Shown here piece after piece: positions 55,631-63,873 of a stretch of DNA of 64,000 bases; positions within the stretch are counted from its first letter, which is position 1; the number at the start of each line of letters is the position of its first letter. A program made the translations under genes and the position numbers. Source of the stretch: Sporosarcina ureae. GTDB lineage: Bacteria; Bacillota; Bacilli; Bacillales_A; Planococcaceae. The stretch spans positions 34,261-98,260 of the forward strand of contig NZ_JARIEA010000081.1 in the NCBI RefSeq assembly GCF_029267015.1. Direction: 5' to 3'. The notes under the pieces are model-generated. The model ran no database searches. It was not told the DNA's origin and saw only the letters and a program-made list of their open reading frames with translations.

Positions 55631-56113
55631 ATGTTATGGATCGGTTGGACATTGGCAATACTCATGTTCGCGATCGCGTTTGTTGGATTGATCTACCCTG
55701 TCATTCCTTCTGTTGTATTTATATTGGCAGGCTTCTTGTTGTACGGCGCGTTCGTTTCATTTGAAGAGTTAACGTGGTTGTTTTGGGTAATTCAGATATT
55801 ATTCGTTGTGTTATTGTTCGGAGCGGATACAGTCGCCAATTTAGTGGGCGTCAAGCGCTTCGGGGGCAGCAAAGCGGGTATGTGGGGAAGTACCATCGGC
55901 TTGCTTGTCGGTCCTTTTGTTATTCCGGTCGTTGGTATTTTGGCTGGACCTTTTCTTGGTGCGATCATTGCAGAATTAATTTTCACCAGATCGGGAATTA
56001 AACAGGCTTTCCGAACAGGAGTAGGCTCGGTTGTTGGATTTTTGACATCGGTTGCAGTGAAAGGCGTACTTATGGTCGTTATGATTGTTATTTTTCTATA
56101 TTTTCTCCGTTAA
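55631..56113 (+). CDS. yqgC: DUF456 membrane protein YqgC
   Basis: A 160-residue DUF456 protein, nearly all hydrophobic. About five membrane helices are seen, with the glycine-rich re-entrant-like G-L-L-V-G-P-F-V-I-P-V-V-G-I-L-A-G-P-F-L. The function is unknown. ATG 55631 follows GAGGAGTGA, 8 bases upstream. It is next to sodA, as in B. subtilis. Confidence 0.87.
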   Translation: MLWIGWTLAILMFAIAFVGLIYPVIPSVVFILAGFLLYGAFVSFEELTWLFWVIQILFVVLLFGADTVANLVGVKRFGGSKAGMWGSTIGLLVGPFVIPVVGILAGPFLGAIIAELIFTRSGIKQAFRTGVGSVVGFLTSVAVKGVLMVVMIVIFLYFLR

Positions 56114-56200
56114 CAGTACATTTTCTTTGAATGCTGACTCATATTTTGATAATGTGAAGTGGTAGGGCAAAACAGAGATAATTTAGAGGAGGAATGGAAA

Positions 56201-56809
56201 ATGGCTTATACATTACCAGAACTACCATACGCATACGATGCGTTGGAGCCACACATCGACAAAGAAACGATGAACATCCATCACACGAAACACCACAACA
56301 CGTATGTAACAAACGTGAACAACGCACTAGAAGGTCACGAAGAACTTCTTAACATGCCTGTTGACGAATTAGTTGCAAACTTGGACAAAGTTCCAGAGGA
56401 CAAGCGTACAGCAGTCCGCAATAACGGTGGTGGGCACTCTAACCACTCATTGTTCTGGACAATCCTTTCACCAAACGGTGGCGGCAACCCAACTGGAGAA
56501 GTTGCAGAAGCAATCGACAAGAAGTTCGGTAGCTTTGACGCTTTCAAAGAAGAGTTCGCTAAAGCTGCAACAACTCGCTTCGGTTCAGGTTGGGCTTGGC
56601 TTGTTGTAAACAACGGTGAAATTGAAGTAACATCAACTCCTAACCAAGATTCACCTTATATGGATGGTAAAACACCATTGCTAGGTTTGGACGTTTGGGA
56701 GCATGCATACTACTTGAACTATCAAAACCGTCGTCCTGACTATATTTCAGCATTCTGGAACGTAGTAAACTGGGATGAAGTTGAAAAGCGTTACCAAGAC
56801 AATAAATAA
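56201..56809 (+). CDS. sodA: Superoxide dismutase (Mn-type)
   Basis: Turns superoxide into oxygen and hydrogen peroxide. The 202-residue protein has the metal ligands in H-H-T-K-H-H-N-T-Y (H27 region), G-H-S-N-H-S-L-F-W, and D-V-W-E-H-A-Y. The G-G-G-H and the R-F-G-S-G-W-A-W stretch fit MnSOD. A strong GAGGAGG supports ATG 56201. A TTGAAT with a TGATAAT-like -10 (56127-56155) may be its promoter. Confidence 0.97.
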   Translation: MAYTLPELPYAYDALEPHIDKETMNIHHTKHHNTYVTNVNNALEGHEELLNMPVDELVANLDKVPEDKRTAVRNNGGGHSNHSLFWTILSPNGGGNPTGEVAEAIDKKFGSFDAFKEEFAKAATTRFGSGWAWLVVNNGEIEVTSTPNQDSPYMDGKTPLLGLDVWEHAYYLNYQNRRPDYISAFWNVVNWDEVEKRYQDNK

Positions 56810-56817
56810 TTGAAACC

Positions 56818-56860
56818 TGGCACACATCTAGTTCGTCTAGATGTGTGCCATTCTTTATTT
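56818..56860 (+). terminator. Terminator after sodA
   Basis: TGGCACACATCTAG (56818-56831) pairs perfectly with CTAGATGTGTGCCA (56837-56850), followed by TTCTTTATTT. Confidence 0.9.
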
Positions 56861-56863
56861 TCG

Positions 56864-56872
56864 TGCTATAAT
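56864..56872 (+). promoter_or_regulatory. Extended -10 promoter of the PBP gene
   Basis: TGC-TATAAT at 56864-56872 is an extended -10. No recognisable -35 lies 17 bases upstream, where the sodA terminator arm sits. Confidence 0.55.
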
Positions 56873-56908
56873 TCTACTACATATATAACTTGAGAAAGGA
56901 GATTCCTG

Positions 56909-59059
56909 TTGAAGAGAAACCAGAAAAAGACGGAGCCGCCAAAAACCGGTCAACGTCAACATATTGCATTTCGAATGAATTTTTTATTTGTAGCGATTTT
57001 TGTCCTATTTTCCTTACTTATATTCCGTTTAGGTTATATGCAAATCGTTAAAGGAGAAGATTATACGCGAAGTCTTGAACGAACAGAGGAAATCGCGGTT
57101 AATACGAGTACACCTCGTGGAAGAATCTTCGACCGTGCGGGGAAAGTGCTTATAGATAATGATGCGAAAAATGCCATCACCTATACGAAAACATCCTCTA
57201 CAACGACTAAAGAGATGCTAGCGCTCGCAAGAAAACTTGCTAAGCTGATCGATCAAGATACTCGACGTGTAACAACAGGCGACAAACGAGATTTCTGGAT
57301 TTTATTGAATCCTGTAAAAGCAGCTGACAAAGTACCTAAGGAAGAGCAAACAGCACTAAGTAAAGATGAAAAGAAATCTCAAAAAGAGATTCAACAACAG
57401 ATTAACCAGCTAACACGAGATCGAATCACAGATGAAGAACTAGCTACGTTATCCGCAGAAGATCTAGAAGTGCTCGCAATTTATCGTGAAATGATGGCAG
57501 GGTATGCTTATTCACCTCAAATCATCAAAAGTGACGGTGTGACCGATAAAGAGTTTGCTGTTGTGTCTGAAAGATTAGATCAATTACCTGGTGTCAATAC
57601 GACCACTGATTGGGATCGTGTGAAGAAATCAGATAGTGCGATTCTCGGTTCTACAACTAGCTCAGGAGAAGGAATTCCACGTACCCACTTAGACTATTTC
57701 CTAGCAAGAGATTATTCGCGTAATGATCGGGTAGGAAGAAGTTATTTAGAGTCGTATTATGAAGATTTATTGAAAGGTCAAAAGACCATCGTGAAAAACA
57801 TCAAAGACCGTACAGGAAAAGTCGTTGAGACGAAGACAGTGAAAGAAGGAATACCAGGAAAAGATCTAGTCTTGACTACGGATACCAATCTACAAACAGC
57901 ACTTGAAGATGTCGTATCCAATAAATTATTGCGCTTGAAACAAGGTCCGAATACAGGCGCGTTGGAATCGGCGTTTCTTGTCATGTTAGATCCGAATAAC
58001 GGTGAGATTCTATCACTAGTAGGTAAGAAGGTTGTAAAAGATGAATCCACAGGACGATGGGCAATACAGGATTACACGTTCGGAACATTTACTTCAGCGT
58101 ATGAAATGGGTTCCACAGTGAAATTAGCAACGATGCTGACAGGCTATAATGAAGGTGTTGCAAAAATCGGCGAAGTGAAAATTGACCAACCGATCAATAT
58201 TGGCGGTAGATACAAGCGGTCGCTATTTAATCCTAATGGTCGAGTGGCGCTAAATGATATCTCTGCTATTGGTCGTTCCTCTAACGTCTACATGTTCCGC
58301 ATTGCGATGGGGCTAGGTAATGCAAACTATCGCCCGGGACAGGGGTTGCCAATAGATGTAAAAGCATTTGATACATTCCGTGAGAACTTTGCCGCATTTG
58401 GTTTAGGGGTCAAGACCGGTATTGATTTACCTGGTGAATATACGGGGGTGACCGGTACAGAAACCATCCCAGGAAAACTGCTCGACTTTTCGATTGGGCA
58501 GTTTGATACGTATACGCCACTGCAAATGGCACAATATGTTGCAACCATTGCTGCAGACGGGAATAGAATAGCACCGAAAATCTTGAAAGAAATCCGTGAG
58601 CCTTCTCCAGACGGGGAAGTACTTGGTGAGTTGGTCGAGGAAACGCCTATACAAGTGTTGAATCACCTGAAAAACTCTCAAGTTGAAATCGATCAAGTAA
58701 AGAAAGGTATGCATTATGTATACTATGGTGCAAATGGTACTGCGTCAGGATTACTGGCAGGCGCACCTTATACGGGAGCAGGGAAGACTGGAACAGCTGA
58801 ATCGTTTTACTATACGGGTAATAAATCCAACCCAGTTATTCCTACGATCAACTTGTCCCATGTAGGATTTGCTCCTGCAGACAAGCCGGAAGTCGCGTAT
58901 TCCGTAATCGTCCCATACATTTCGACAAATACGAAACGCTATCCGTCTGCCACCGCAAGTGAAATAGCGAAAGAAGCGCTGGATGTTTTCTTTGAACAGA
59001 AAAGACAGCGAAACTCACAAGCAGACGGTGCAACTCCAGATGTGAAAATACAGAAATAA
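56909..59059 (+). CDS. pbpA: Class B penicillin-binding protein (PbpA/PBP2a type)
   Basis: Transpeptidase for peptidoglycan cross-linking, probably in the elongation complex. The 716-residue protein has a membrane anchor (residues ~24-44), a dimerisation domain with T-P-R-G-R-I-F-D-R, and the transpeptidase domain with S-T-V-K (SxxK), S-S-N (in G-R-S-S-N) and K-T-G-T-A. The TTG start 56909 follows AGAAAGGAGAT. The sodA-pbpA neighbourhood is as in B. subtilis. The tail after the KTG motif ends in a charged, polar stretch. Confidence 0.92.
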   Translation: MKRNQKKTEPPKTGQRQHIAFRMNFLFVAIFVLFSLLIFRLGYMQIVKGEDYTRSLERTEEIAVNTSTPRGRIFDRAGKVLIDNDAKNAITYTKTSSTTTKEMLALARKLAKLIDQDTRRVTTGDKRDFWILLNPVKAADKVPKEEQTALSKDEKKSQKEIQQQINQLTRDRITDEELATLSAEDLEVLAIYREMMAGYAYSPQIIKSDGVTDKEFAVVSERLDQLPGVNTTTDWDRVKKSDSAILGSTTSSGEGIPRTHLDYFLARDYSRNDRVGRSYLESYYEDLLKGQKTIVKNIKDRTGKVVETKTVKEGIPGKDLVLTTDTNLQTALEDVVSNKLLRLKQGPNTGALESAFLVMLDPNNGEILSLVGKKVVKDESTGRWAIQDYTFGTFTSAYEMGSTVKLATMLTGYNEGVAKIGEVKIDQPINIGGRYKRSLFNPNGRVALNDISAIGRSSNVYMFRIAMGLGNANYRPGQGLPIDVKAFDTFRENFAAFGLGVKTGIDLPGEYTGVTGTETIPGKLLDFSIGQFDTYTPLQMAQYVATIAADGNRIAPKILKEIREPSPDGEVLGELVEETPIQVLNHLKNSQVEIDQVKKGMHYVYYGANGTASGLLAGAPYTGAGKTGTAESFYYTGNKSNPVIPTINLSHVGFAPADKPEVAYSVIVPYISTNTKRYPSATASEIAKEALDVFFEQKRQRNSQADGATPDVKIQK

Positions 59060-59076
59060 CAGTGAGAAAGGCATAT

Positions 59077-59111
59077 AAAAAAGACGAAAACCCAATGGTT
59101 TTCGTCTTTTT
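59077..59111 (+). terminator. Terminator between pbpA and the MltG-like gene (convergent)
   Basis: AAAAAGACGAAAACC pairs with GGTTTTCGTCTTTTT around CAAT. It serves both strands. Confidence 0.93.
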
Positions 59112-59112
59112 G

Positions 59113-59562
59113 TTATAAGTGTAAAAATATCTTGGCGATTTCAGGAAATCGCATATCGGAACGCAATTCATATGTACCTGTTTTGATTTTACGTGTGTAG
59201 TCATTTTCGATTATATACAGTTCGAATTCTTCAGCATTTTTTATTAAGCCTTCATTTTCTAATTCACGTGATAACTTAGCAGGCGTAATGCCGGCTTTAA
59301 CCGTGAAGCTTTTTGTAATAATTTCATCTGCCTCATTTACGTCAGGAATTGTTTCCTGTTCAGCCTCCGGTTTACGAATCGATTCTTTTCCTGTTAATGT
59401 TTGAGAAATCGCCAATTCTCTTTTTAGAATCGACACTTCTTCTTTAGAGTCGGCCAATTGTTTTTGCAAAGCACCGTCAGTTGTTTGCTGCTGAACAAAA
59501 TACAAAATACCGCCAGCTAGTAAACAACCAATTCCAATGCCACGCAATACTTCCTTGATCAT
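59113..59562 (-). CDS. MltG-like LysM-subdomain membrane protein without catalytic domain
   Basis: A 149-residue protein with a membrane helix (residues ~5-24), a coiled-coil stretch (D-G-A-L-Q-K-Q-L-A-D-S-K-E-E-V), an acidic linker, and a C-terminal domain like the LysM-like half of endolytic transglycosylase MltG (I-T-P-A-K-L-S-R-E-L-E-N-E-G-L-I, then G-T-Y-E-L-R-S-D-M-R-F-P-E-I). The catalytic YceG domain is missing. It overlaps the upstream gene by 4 bases. A cell-wall role is inferred only. Confidence 0.8.
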   Translation of the reverse strand: MIKEVLRGIGIGCLLAGGILYFVQQQTTDGALQKQLADSKEEVSILKRELAISQTLTGKESIRKPEAEQETIPDVNEADEIITKSFTVKAGITPAKLSRELENEGLIKNAEEFELYIIENDYTRKIKTGTYELRSDMRFPEIAKIFLHL

Positions 59563-59918
59563 GACAACCGCACTCCTTTAGAATGTAGCACTTCCGTTAC
59601 TTCCTTTTCGCTGAGTGAAGCGCGCTTTGCAATCTCTGGTATTGTATAGCCTTGTTTGTGAAGTGAAGTAATTTGATTGACGATAATTGCGTGAACGGTT
59701 TTTTGAGGTGTAGGTACGATAGATTCAGTACCTGGTGACGCAACCATCAATTCTTCTTCAAGTAATCTCACTCTTTTTTTAAGATTACTCGTTTCTTGAT
59801 GTAGACTAATCGAAACATTTTCCAGCTCATCATTCATTGTGTGTCTTCTATTCCCAACAAAAAAGGAAGCGATGACAGCCAATACACCAATGATGAGTAA
59901 AATTAAGGGGATATCCAT
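59559..59918 (-). CDS. Membrane, coiled-coil and HTH protein (SwrB/DUF6115-like)
   Basis: A 119-residue protein with one membrane helix (residues ~3-20), a coiled-coil (N-D-E-L-E-N-V-S-I-S-L-H-Q-E-T-S-N-L-K-K-R-V), and a C-terminal HTH (G-Y-T-I-P-E-I-A-K-R-A-S-L-S-E-K-E-V). This order resembles SwrB, which belongs to DUF6115. I cannot confirm the match. GGAGGG supports ATG 59918; a longer reading to 60002 is less likely. Coupled by ATGA to the MltG-like gene. Confidence 0.75.
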   Translation of the reverse strand: MDIPLILLIIGVLAVIASFFVGNRRHTMNDELENVSISLHQETSNLKKRVRLLEEELMVASPGTESIVPTPQKTVHAIIVNQITSLHKQGYTIPEIAKRASLSEKEVTEVLHSKGVRLS

Positions 59919-60014
59919 ACTTTTCCCTCCAAAATAACTAGAGTTTCCTTCATAATACCATAAGCGAATGATGAATGATATTTGAAACTTTCTGCTGTAC
60001 AAAGTGTAAATCTA

Positions 60015-60023
60015 TGGTACAAT
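60015..60023 (+). promoter_or_regulatory. Extended -10 promoter of rpmG
   Basis: TGG-TACAAT at 60015-60023, about 70 bases before rpmG. The -35 is not clear. Confidence 0.5.
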
Positions 60024-60090
60024 ATATTAGTCGTATAGATCATGCTCATGTTTTACTTATATCTATAGCTATTGAGTGGGAGGGACAGTA

Positions 60091-60240
60091 ATGCGCGTAA
60101 ACGTAACACTCGCTTGTACAGAATGTGCAGAGCGTAATTATATTACTAAGAAAAACAAGCGTAACAATCCAGAACGTATTGAAATGATGAAATATTGCTC
60201 ACGTGAAAAAAAGCAAACTTTGCACCGTGAAACGAAATAA
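60091..60240 (+). CDS. rpmG: 50S ribosomal protein L33
   Basis: A 49-residue ribosomal protein, too short for the usual cut-off. It reads [12 protein letters not shown] at the start and ends T-L-H-R-E-T-K. The zinc ribbon is incomplete: C9, C12 and C36 are kept, but the fourth position (39) is Glu in Y-C-S-R-E-K-K. GGGAGGGA lies 5 bases before ATG 60091. Confidence 0.95.
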   Translation: MRVNVTLACTECAERNYITKKNKRNNPERIEMMKYCSREKKQTLHRETK

Positions 60241-60245
60241 TTAGT

Positions 60246-60279
60246 AAAACCAAAACCTGCTTCGGTTTTGGTTTTTTTC
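60246..60279 (+). terminator. Terminator after rpmG
   Basis: AAACCAAAACC pairs with GGTTTTGGTTT, followed by T's, in the short gap before fthC. Confidence 0.87.
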
Positions 60280-60296
60280 TTACGGGAGGTAGTACA

Positions 60297-60881
60297 GTGG
60301 AAAAGCAGAAACTTCGAAAACAGGTTATACAGCAATTACATCAATTAACTCCATCTGATCACGAACGGAAATCAGCTAGTATAGTAGAGAAAGTTCTTGC
60401 TTCGGATGAATTTAAGTATGCAGAGACAATCGGGATCACATTATCAAGATTTCCGGAAGTGGATACGCATCATTTGATAGAAGTCGCTTGGCAAGCCGGA
60501 AAACGAATTGCGATTCCACGTTGTATTGATTCAACAAGAGAAATGGATTTTCGTTTAATTGATTCATTCGACCAGACAGAAGTAGTATATATGGATTTAA
60601 AAGAACCGAAGATCGAATTGACGGAATCTGTAAAACCGGAAGAAATAGACTTGCAAATCGTGCCTGGAGTTGTTTATTCAGAGACTGGCTACCGCATTGG
60701 ATTTGGTGGCGGTTACTACGATCGATATTTGATAAATTTTCCATTTGAAACTATATCACTGGCATTTGATTGTCAAATCCGCGATAATATAGATATAGAG
60801 GAACATGATATTCCGGTGTCCTATATATATACGGACGAACATATTATAGATTGTCAGAAAGCACGTGAAAAGAATGAATGA
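60297..60881 (+). CDS. fthC: 5-formyltetrahydrofolate cyclo-ligase
   Basis: Converts 5-formyl-THF to 5,10-methenyl-THF with ATP. The 194-residue protein has K-x-x-L-R-K near the start and the signature G-F-G-G-G-Y-Y-D-R-Y-L, with a P-x-P-x-like V-P-G-V before it. GTG 60297 follows GGGAGGT. The B. subtilis gene is yqgN. It overlaps yqgQ by 8 bases. The rhomboid gene yqgP and glcK usually near it are not here. Confidence 0.93.
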   Translation: MEKQKLRKQVIQQLHQLTPSDHERKSASIVEKVLASDEFKYAETIGITLSRFPEVDTHHLIEVAWQAGKRIAIPRCIDSTREMDFRLIDSFDQTEVVYMDLKEPKIELTESVKPEEIDLQIVPGVVYSETGYRIGFGGGYYDRYLINFPFETISLAFDCQIRDNIDIEEHDIPVSYIYTDEHIIDCQKAREKNE

Positions 60882-61059
60882 GTTTTATGACGTGATGAAA
60901 CTACTAAAACGTTTTGGAGTAATCATCTATACAGGCAACAAAATGCAAGACAGCTTAGTGATGGAGTCGGAAGTCAAAGAACTGTATGACCGTCAATTTA
61001 TTGACCAGCAAACATATATTCAAGCATTGCTTGTTTTGAGAAGGGAACAAACGAGTTAA
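60874..61059 (+). CDS. yqgQ: YqgQ family (DUF910) protein
   Basis: A 61-residue protein, helical and soluble. M-N-E-F-Y-D-V-M-K-L-L-K-R-F-G, I-Y-T-G, and M-E-S-E-V-K-E-L-Y match the DUF910/YqgQ family. Role unknown. ATG 60874 is chosen because it starts with the family's N-terminal motif; a GTG at 60865 is also possible. It is translated with fthC. Confidence 0.87.
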   Translation: MNEFYDVMKLLKRFGVIIYTGNKMQDSLVMESEVKELYDRQFIDQQTYIQALLVLRREQTS

Positions 61060-61185
61060 TTTAGTAGATGATAGTATTCTAACTACTCATTCCTCATCTC
61101 ATGTGAAACTATTCACGAAATCAAACGTCTAAATATATGATGACTAAAAAAGCACTATCCATACGAAACGAAAGGAAGAGATGGA

Positions 61186-63081
61186 ATGAGAAAATTTTCA
61201 TGGCCTAAGCATTCCGTACTCATTATCGCAGTAATCGCAACTTGGTTGACTACCTACATCGGGTATTTCACCAGTTTTAATATGAAAATCGATAATGCTA
61301 TGCAACAATTTATACTATTAATTAACCCTCTGGCTTTTCTAATGTTTATTTACGGGGTAGCTTTATTTATTAAAAAGACTAAAACGCGTAACCGGTATAT
61401 TATAACGGTAAGTTTAATAACTTCATTTATCATGTTCGCCAATGCTGTGTTTTATCGTTTCTTTACAGACTTTATTACACTGCCTCTATTGTTCCAGACA
61501 AGTAACTTTGCAGATTTAAGTTCTTCAATCACGGAAAATCTACGCTTCCTAGATCTATTCTTTTTCTCTGACGTAGTGATTATTTTATTGGCTATTCGTT
61601 TTTCTAAGCAGGAGCCAATTCAAGAGTCAAACCGTAAAATGGGACGTAAAGTGTACTTCGCAGCAGCTGCTACGTTAATGATGTTTAACTTAGCGCTTGC
61701 AGAAGCGCAACGCCCACAGTTGTTGACGAGAAGTTTTGATCGTGAATTACTTGTAAAGAATATTGGTACGTATAACTACCATCTATATGATTTGTTCGTT
61801 CAATCCAAATCGCACGCACAGCGTACATTCGCGGATGGTACGGAATTGACGGAAATTGAAAACTACGTAAAAGCCAATCACGCACAACCGGATCCAAAGA
61901 TGTTCGGTTCTGCTAAAGGCAAAAACGTAATTATTGTCTCGCTGGAATCATTACAGAACTTTGTCATTAACAATGATATGGATGGACATGAAATCACGCC
62001 ATTCTTGAATCAACTAACAAAAGACAAAGATACATTTTACTTCGATAACTTCTATCAGCAAACAGGATTAGGAAAAACTTCCGACTCTGAGTTTATAGTA
62101 GAAAACTCGCTTTATGGACGTAACGGTAGTGCAGTCTTCTTTACGCATAGCGGTAACACATATAACTCACTTTCTGAACGATTAGGTGAGAATGGCTACG
62201 CTACGAGCGTCATGCACGCTAACAGCAAGAGTTTCTGGAACCGTGACATTATGTACAAAGCACTCGACGTTCAGAAGTTCTATGATGTAGATAGTTACAC
62301 AATCGGAGAAGATGAAGCGGTGAACTGGGGAATGAAAGATATTCCATACTTCCATCAGTCAGTTGATTTGATGAAAGATATAAAGCAACCATTTGCTACA
62401 CGAATGATTACATTAACCAATCACCACCCATTTGATTTAGATGAACAGGATAAATTAATTCCTGAATATACATCGAATTCGAACACGTTGAACAAGTATT
62501 TCCAGACCGTTCGTTATATGGACGAAGCAGTAAAAGAATTCTTTGATGACTTGAAAGAAAGTGGTTTGTATGATGATTCAATCATTATAATGTACGGAGA
62601 CCATTATGGTATTTCAGAAAATCATAATAAAGCAATGGGTATGTATATGGACAAAGAGATTACGCCGTTTGACAACGCAGAGCTTCAAAAAGTTCCGTTG
62701 TTTATCCATATGCCAGGTTCTGGCGAAGGTAAAGAAATGCATGAACTTGGTGGACAGGTAGACTTACGTCCAACTATTCTTCACTTACTAGGTATTGATA
62801 CAAAAGCAGATATGCAATTCGGTTCCGATCTATTCTCACCAGATCACGAACCATTCGTCATCTTCCGTGACGGACGCCTAGTTACAGATAAGAATATTTA
62901 TGCGCAAGAAGTTTGCTATGACATCGAAACAGGAGAACCATCATTAGACGAATCGCAGTGTGAGCCATATATCGAGCGTGCCAATACTGAATTAAACTAT
63001 TCAGATACGATTATCAATGGGGACTTACTTCGTTTCAAAGAAAGACCTGATGGCAGTCCAGAAATCAAAGAAAGTAAATGA
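61186..63081 (+). CDS. ltaS: Lipoteichoic acid synthase LtaS
   Basis: Polymerises glycerol phosphate from phosphatidylglycerol into lipoteichoic acid. The 631-residue protein has five membrane helices (residues ~1-180) and an extracellular sulfatase-like domain. The catalytic threonine is in G-L-G-K-T-S-D-S-E-F, and manganese ligands in M-Y-G-D-H-Y-G. A likely signal peptidase site is A-L-A-E-A near residue 170. GAAAGGAAGAG lies before ATG 61186. In B. subtilis yqgS has the same place. Confidence 0.94.
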   Translation: MRKFSWPKHSVLIIAVIATWLTTYIGYFTSFNMKIDNAMQQFILLINPLAFLMFIYGVALFIKKTKTRNRYIITVSLITSFIMFANAVFYRFFTDFITLPLLFQTSNFADLSSSITENLRFLDLFFFSDVVIILLAIRFSKQEPIQESNRKMGRKVYFAAAATLMMFNLALAEAQRPQLLTRSFDRELLVKNIGTYNYHLYDLFVQSKSHAQRTFADGTELTEIENYVKANHAQPDPKMFGSAKGKNVIIVSLESLQNFVINNDMDGHEITPFLNQLTKDKDTFYFDNFYQQTGLGKTSDSEFIVENSLYGRNGSAVFFTHSGNTYNSLSERLGENGYATSVMHANSKSFWNRDIMYKALDVQKFYDVDSYTIGEDEAVNWGMKDIPYFHQSVDLMKDIKQPFATRMITLTNHHPFDLDEQDKLIPEYTSNSNTLNKYFQTVRYMDEAVKEFFDDLKESGLYDDSIIIMYGDHYGISENHNKAMGMYMDKEITPFDNAELQKVPLFIHMPGSGEGKEMHELGGQVDLRPTILHLLGIDTKADMQFGSDLFSPDHEPFVIFRDGRLVTDKNIYAQEVCYDIETGEPSLDESQCEPYIERANTELNYSDTIINGDLLRFKERPDGSPEIKESK

Positions 63082-63094
63082 ATTAAGTGATGAT

Positions 63095-63126
63095 CTGCAC
63101 GGCTGTCTAAGCCGTGCAGTTTTTTT
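63095..63126 (+). terminator. Terminator after ltaS
   Basis: CTGCACGGC (63095-63103) pairs with GCCGTGCAG (63111-63119), followed by seven T's. Confidence 0.95.
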
Positions 63127-63458
63127 ATGGGCGAAATTAATTGTGTAGATGGCGCTCATAGAAGCTCTATGATGGATACATCTAAAAGGTTAGCTAATAA
63201 AGTCCGTTCTATATAGAAGAAACGTAAATGCACACATTGTTGAAAATTGTACAACCGTTGAAGAATTGGTTAATGGAGATTAATAGTAAAGTGCAATTTG
63301 TGGCATTAGGTTTAACGTTTAAGAATAGTAGGTGATTACTTCACTTTAATATTTCGCTTGCAAGTTTGTATAAATGTGACTTTATCTACATGTTATGAGT
63401 ACTTTTATCGCAAGGATAAGGGGATTACTAATTCTTTTATAAAAAACATTAAATAAAC
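63127..63458. other. Gene-free stretch before the rrn promoters
   Basis: AT-rich, with no credible frame. It holds a broken GCTC repeat-like piece (GCTCATAGAAGCTCTATG at 63154-63171) that recalls the array at 50.8 kb. I see nothing else in it. Confidence 0.5.
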
Positions 63459-63487
63459 TTGCATTCTTTTAAACATGGTGGTATATT
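63459..63487 (+). promoter_or_regulatory. Possible rrn promoter P1
   Basis: TTGCAT (63459-63464), 17 bases, TATATT (63482-63487). It lies about 385 bases before 16S. Confidence 0.4.
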
Positions 63488-63556
63488 TATAAGCGTCGCA
63501 TCGAAGCAGTTGCGAAAACATCAAACTTAATAAGAAAAACTTTTTAAGTGAAAGTG

Positions 63557-63585
63557 TTGACAACGTAGCAAACAGATGTTAGTAT
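63557..63585 (+). promoter_or_regulatory. rrn promoter P2
   Basis: TTGACA (63557-63562), 17 bases, TAGTAT (63580-63585). A consensus -35 in the usual place for a Bacillales rrn promoter, about 290 bases before 16S. Confidence 0.65.
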
Positions 63586-63873
63586 TAGAAAGTTGCCTCT
63601 TACGAGAAACCAACCTTATGAACCTTGAAAACTGAACAGCAAAACGTTAACGAAATACAGTTTGTGCCCGGCTTGCTAGTGACACAAACAAAATGAGTAT
63701 CTTAATTGATGCCAGCAAATGAAACTCGAGCTAATCGAATTTTCATGTCACTGAGCGTCGAGTAGTAGTGAAGTGCTAGGAAGTGATCGAGCGAAGAAGG
63801 GAGCGTACTTAGGTACGTGACCGACTAAGCGAGTGAAACTGACGACGCAATTCGCTGCGAATCGGCGGTCAGT
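63586..63873 (+). other. rRNA operon leader
   Basis: Between P2 and 16S. It contains CTTGAAAACTGAACA (63618-63632), seen before rRNA genes in many Bacillales. At its end a hairpin brings ACTGAC (63838-63843) and GTCAGT (63869-63874) together, with ATTCGC/GCGAAT inside. This leader probably takes part in processing and antitermination. Confidence 0.65.
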
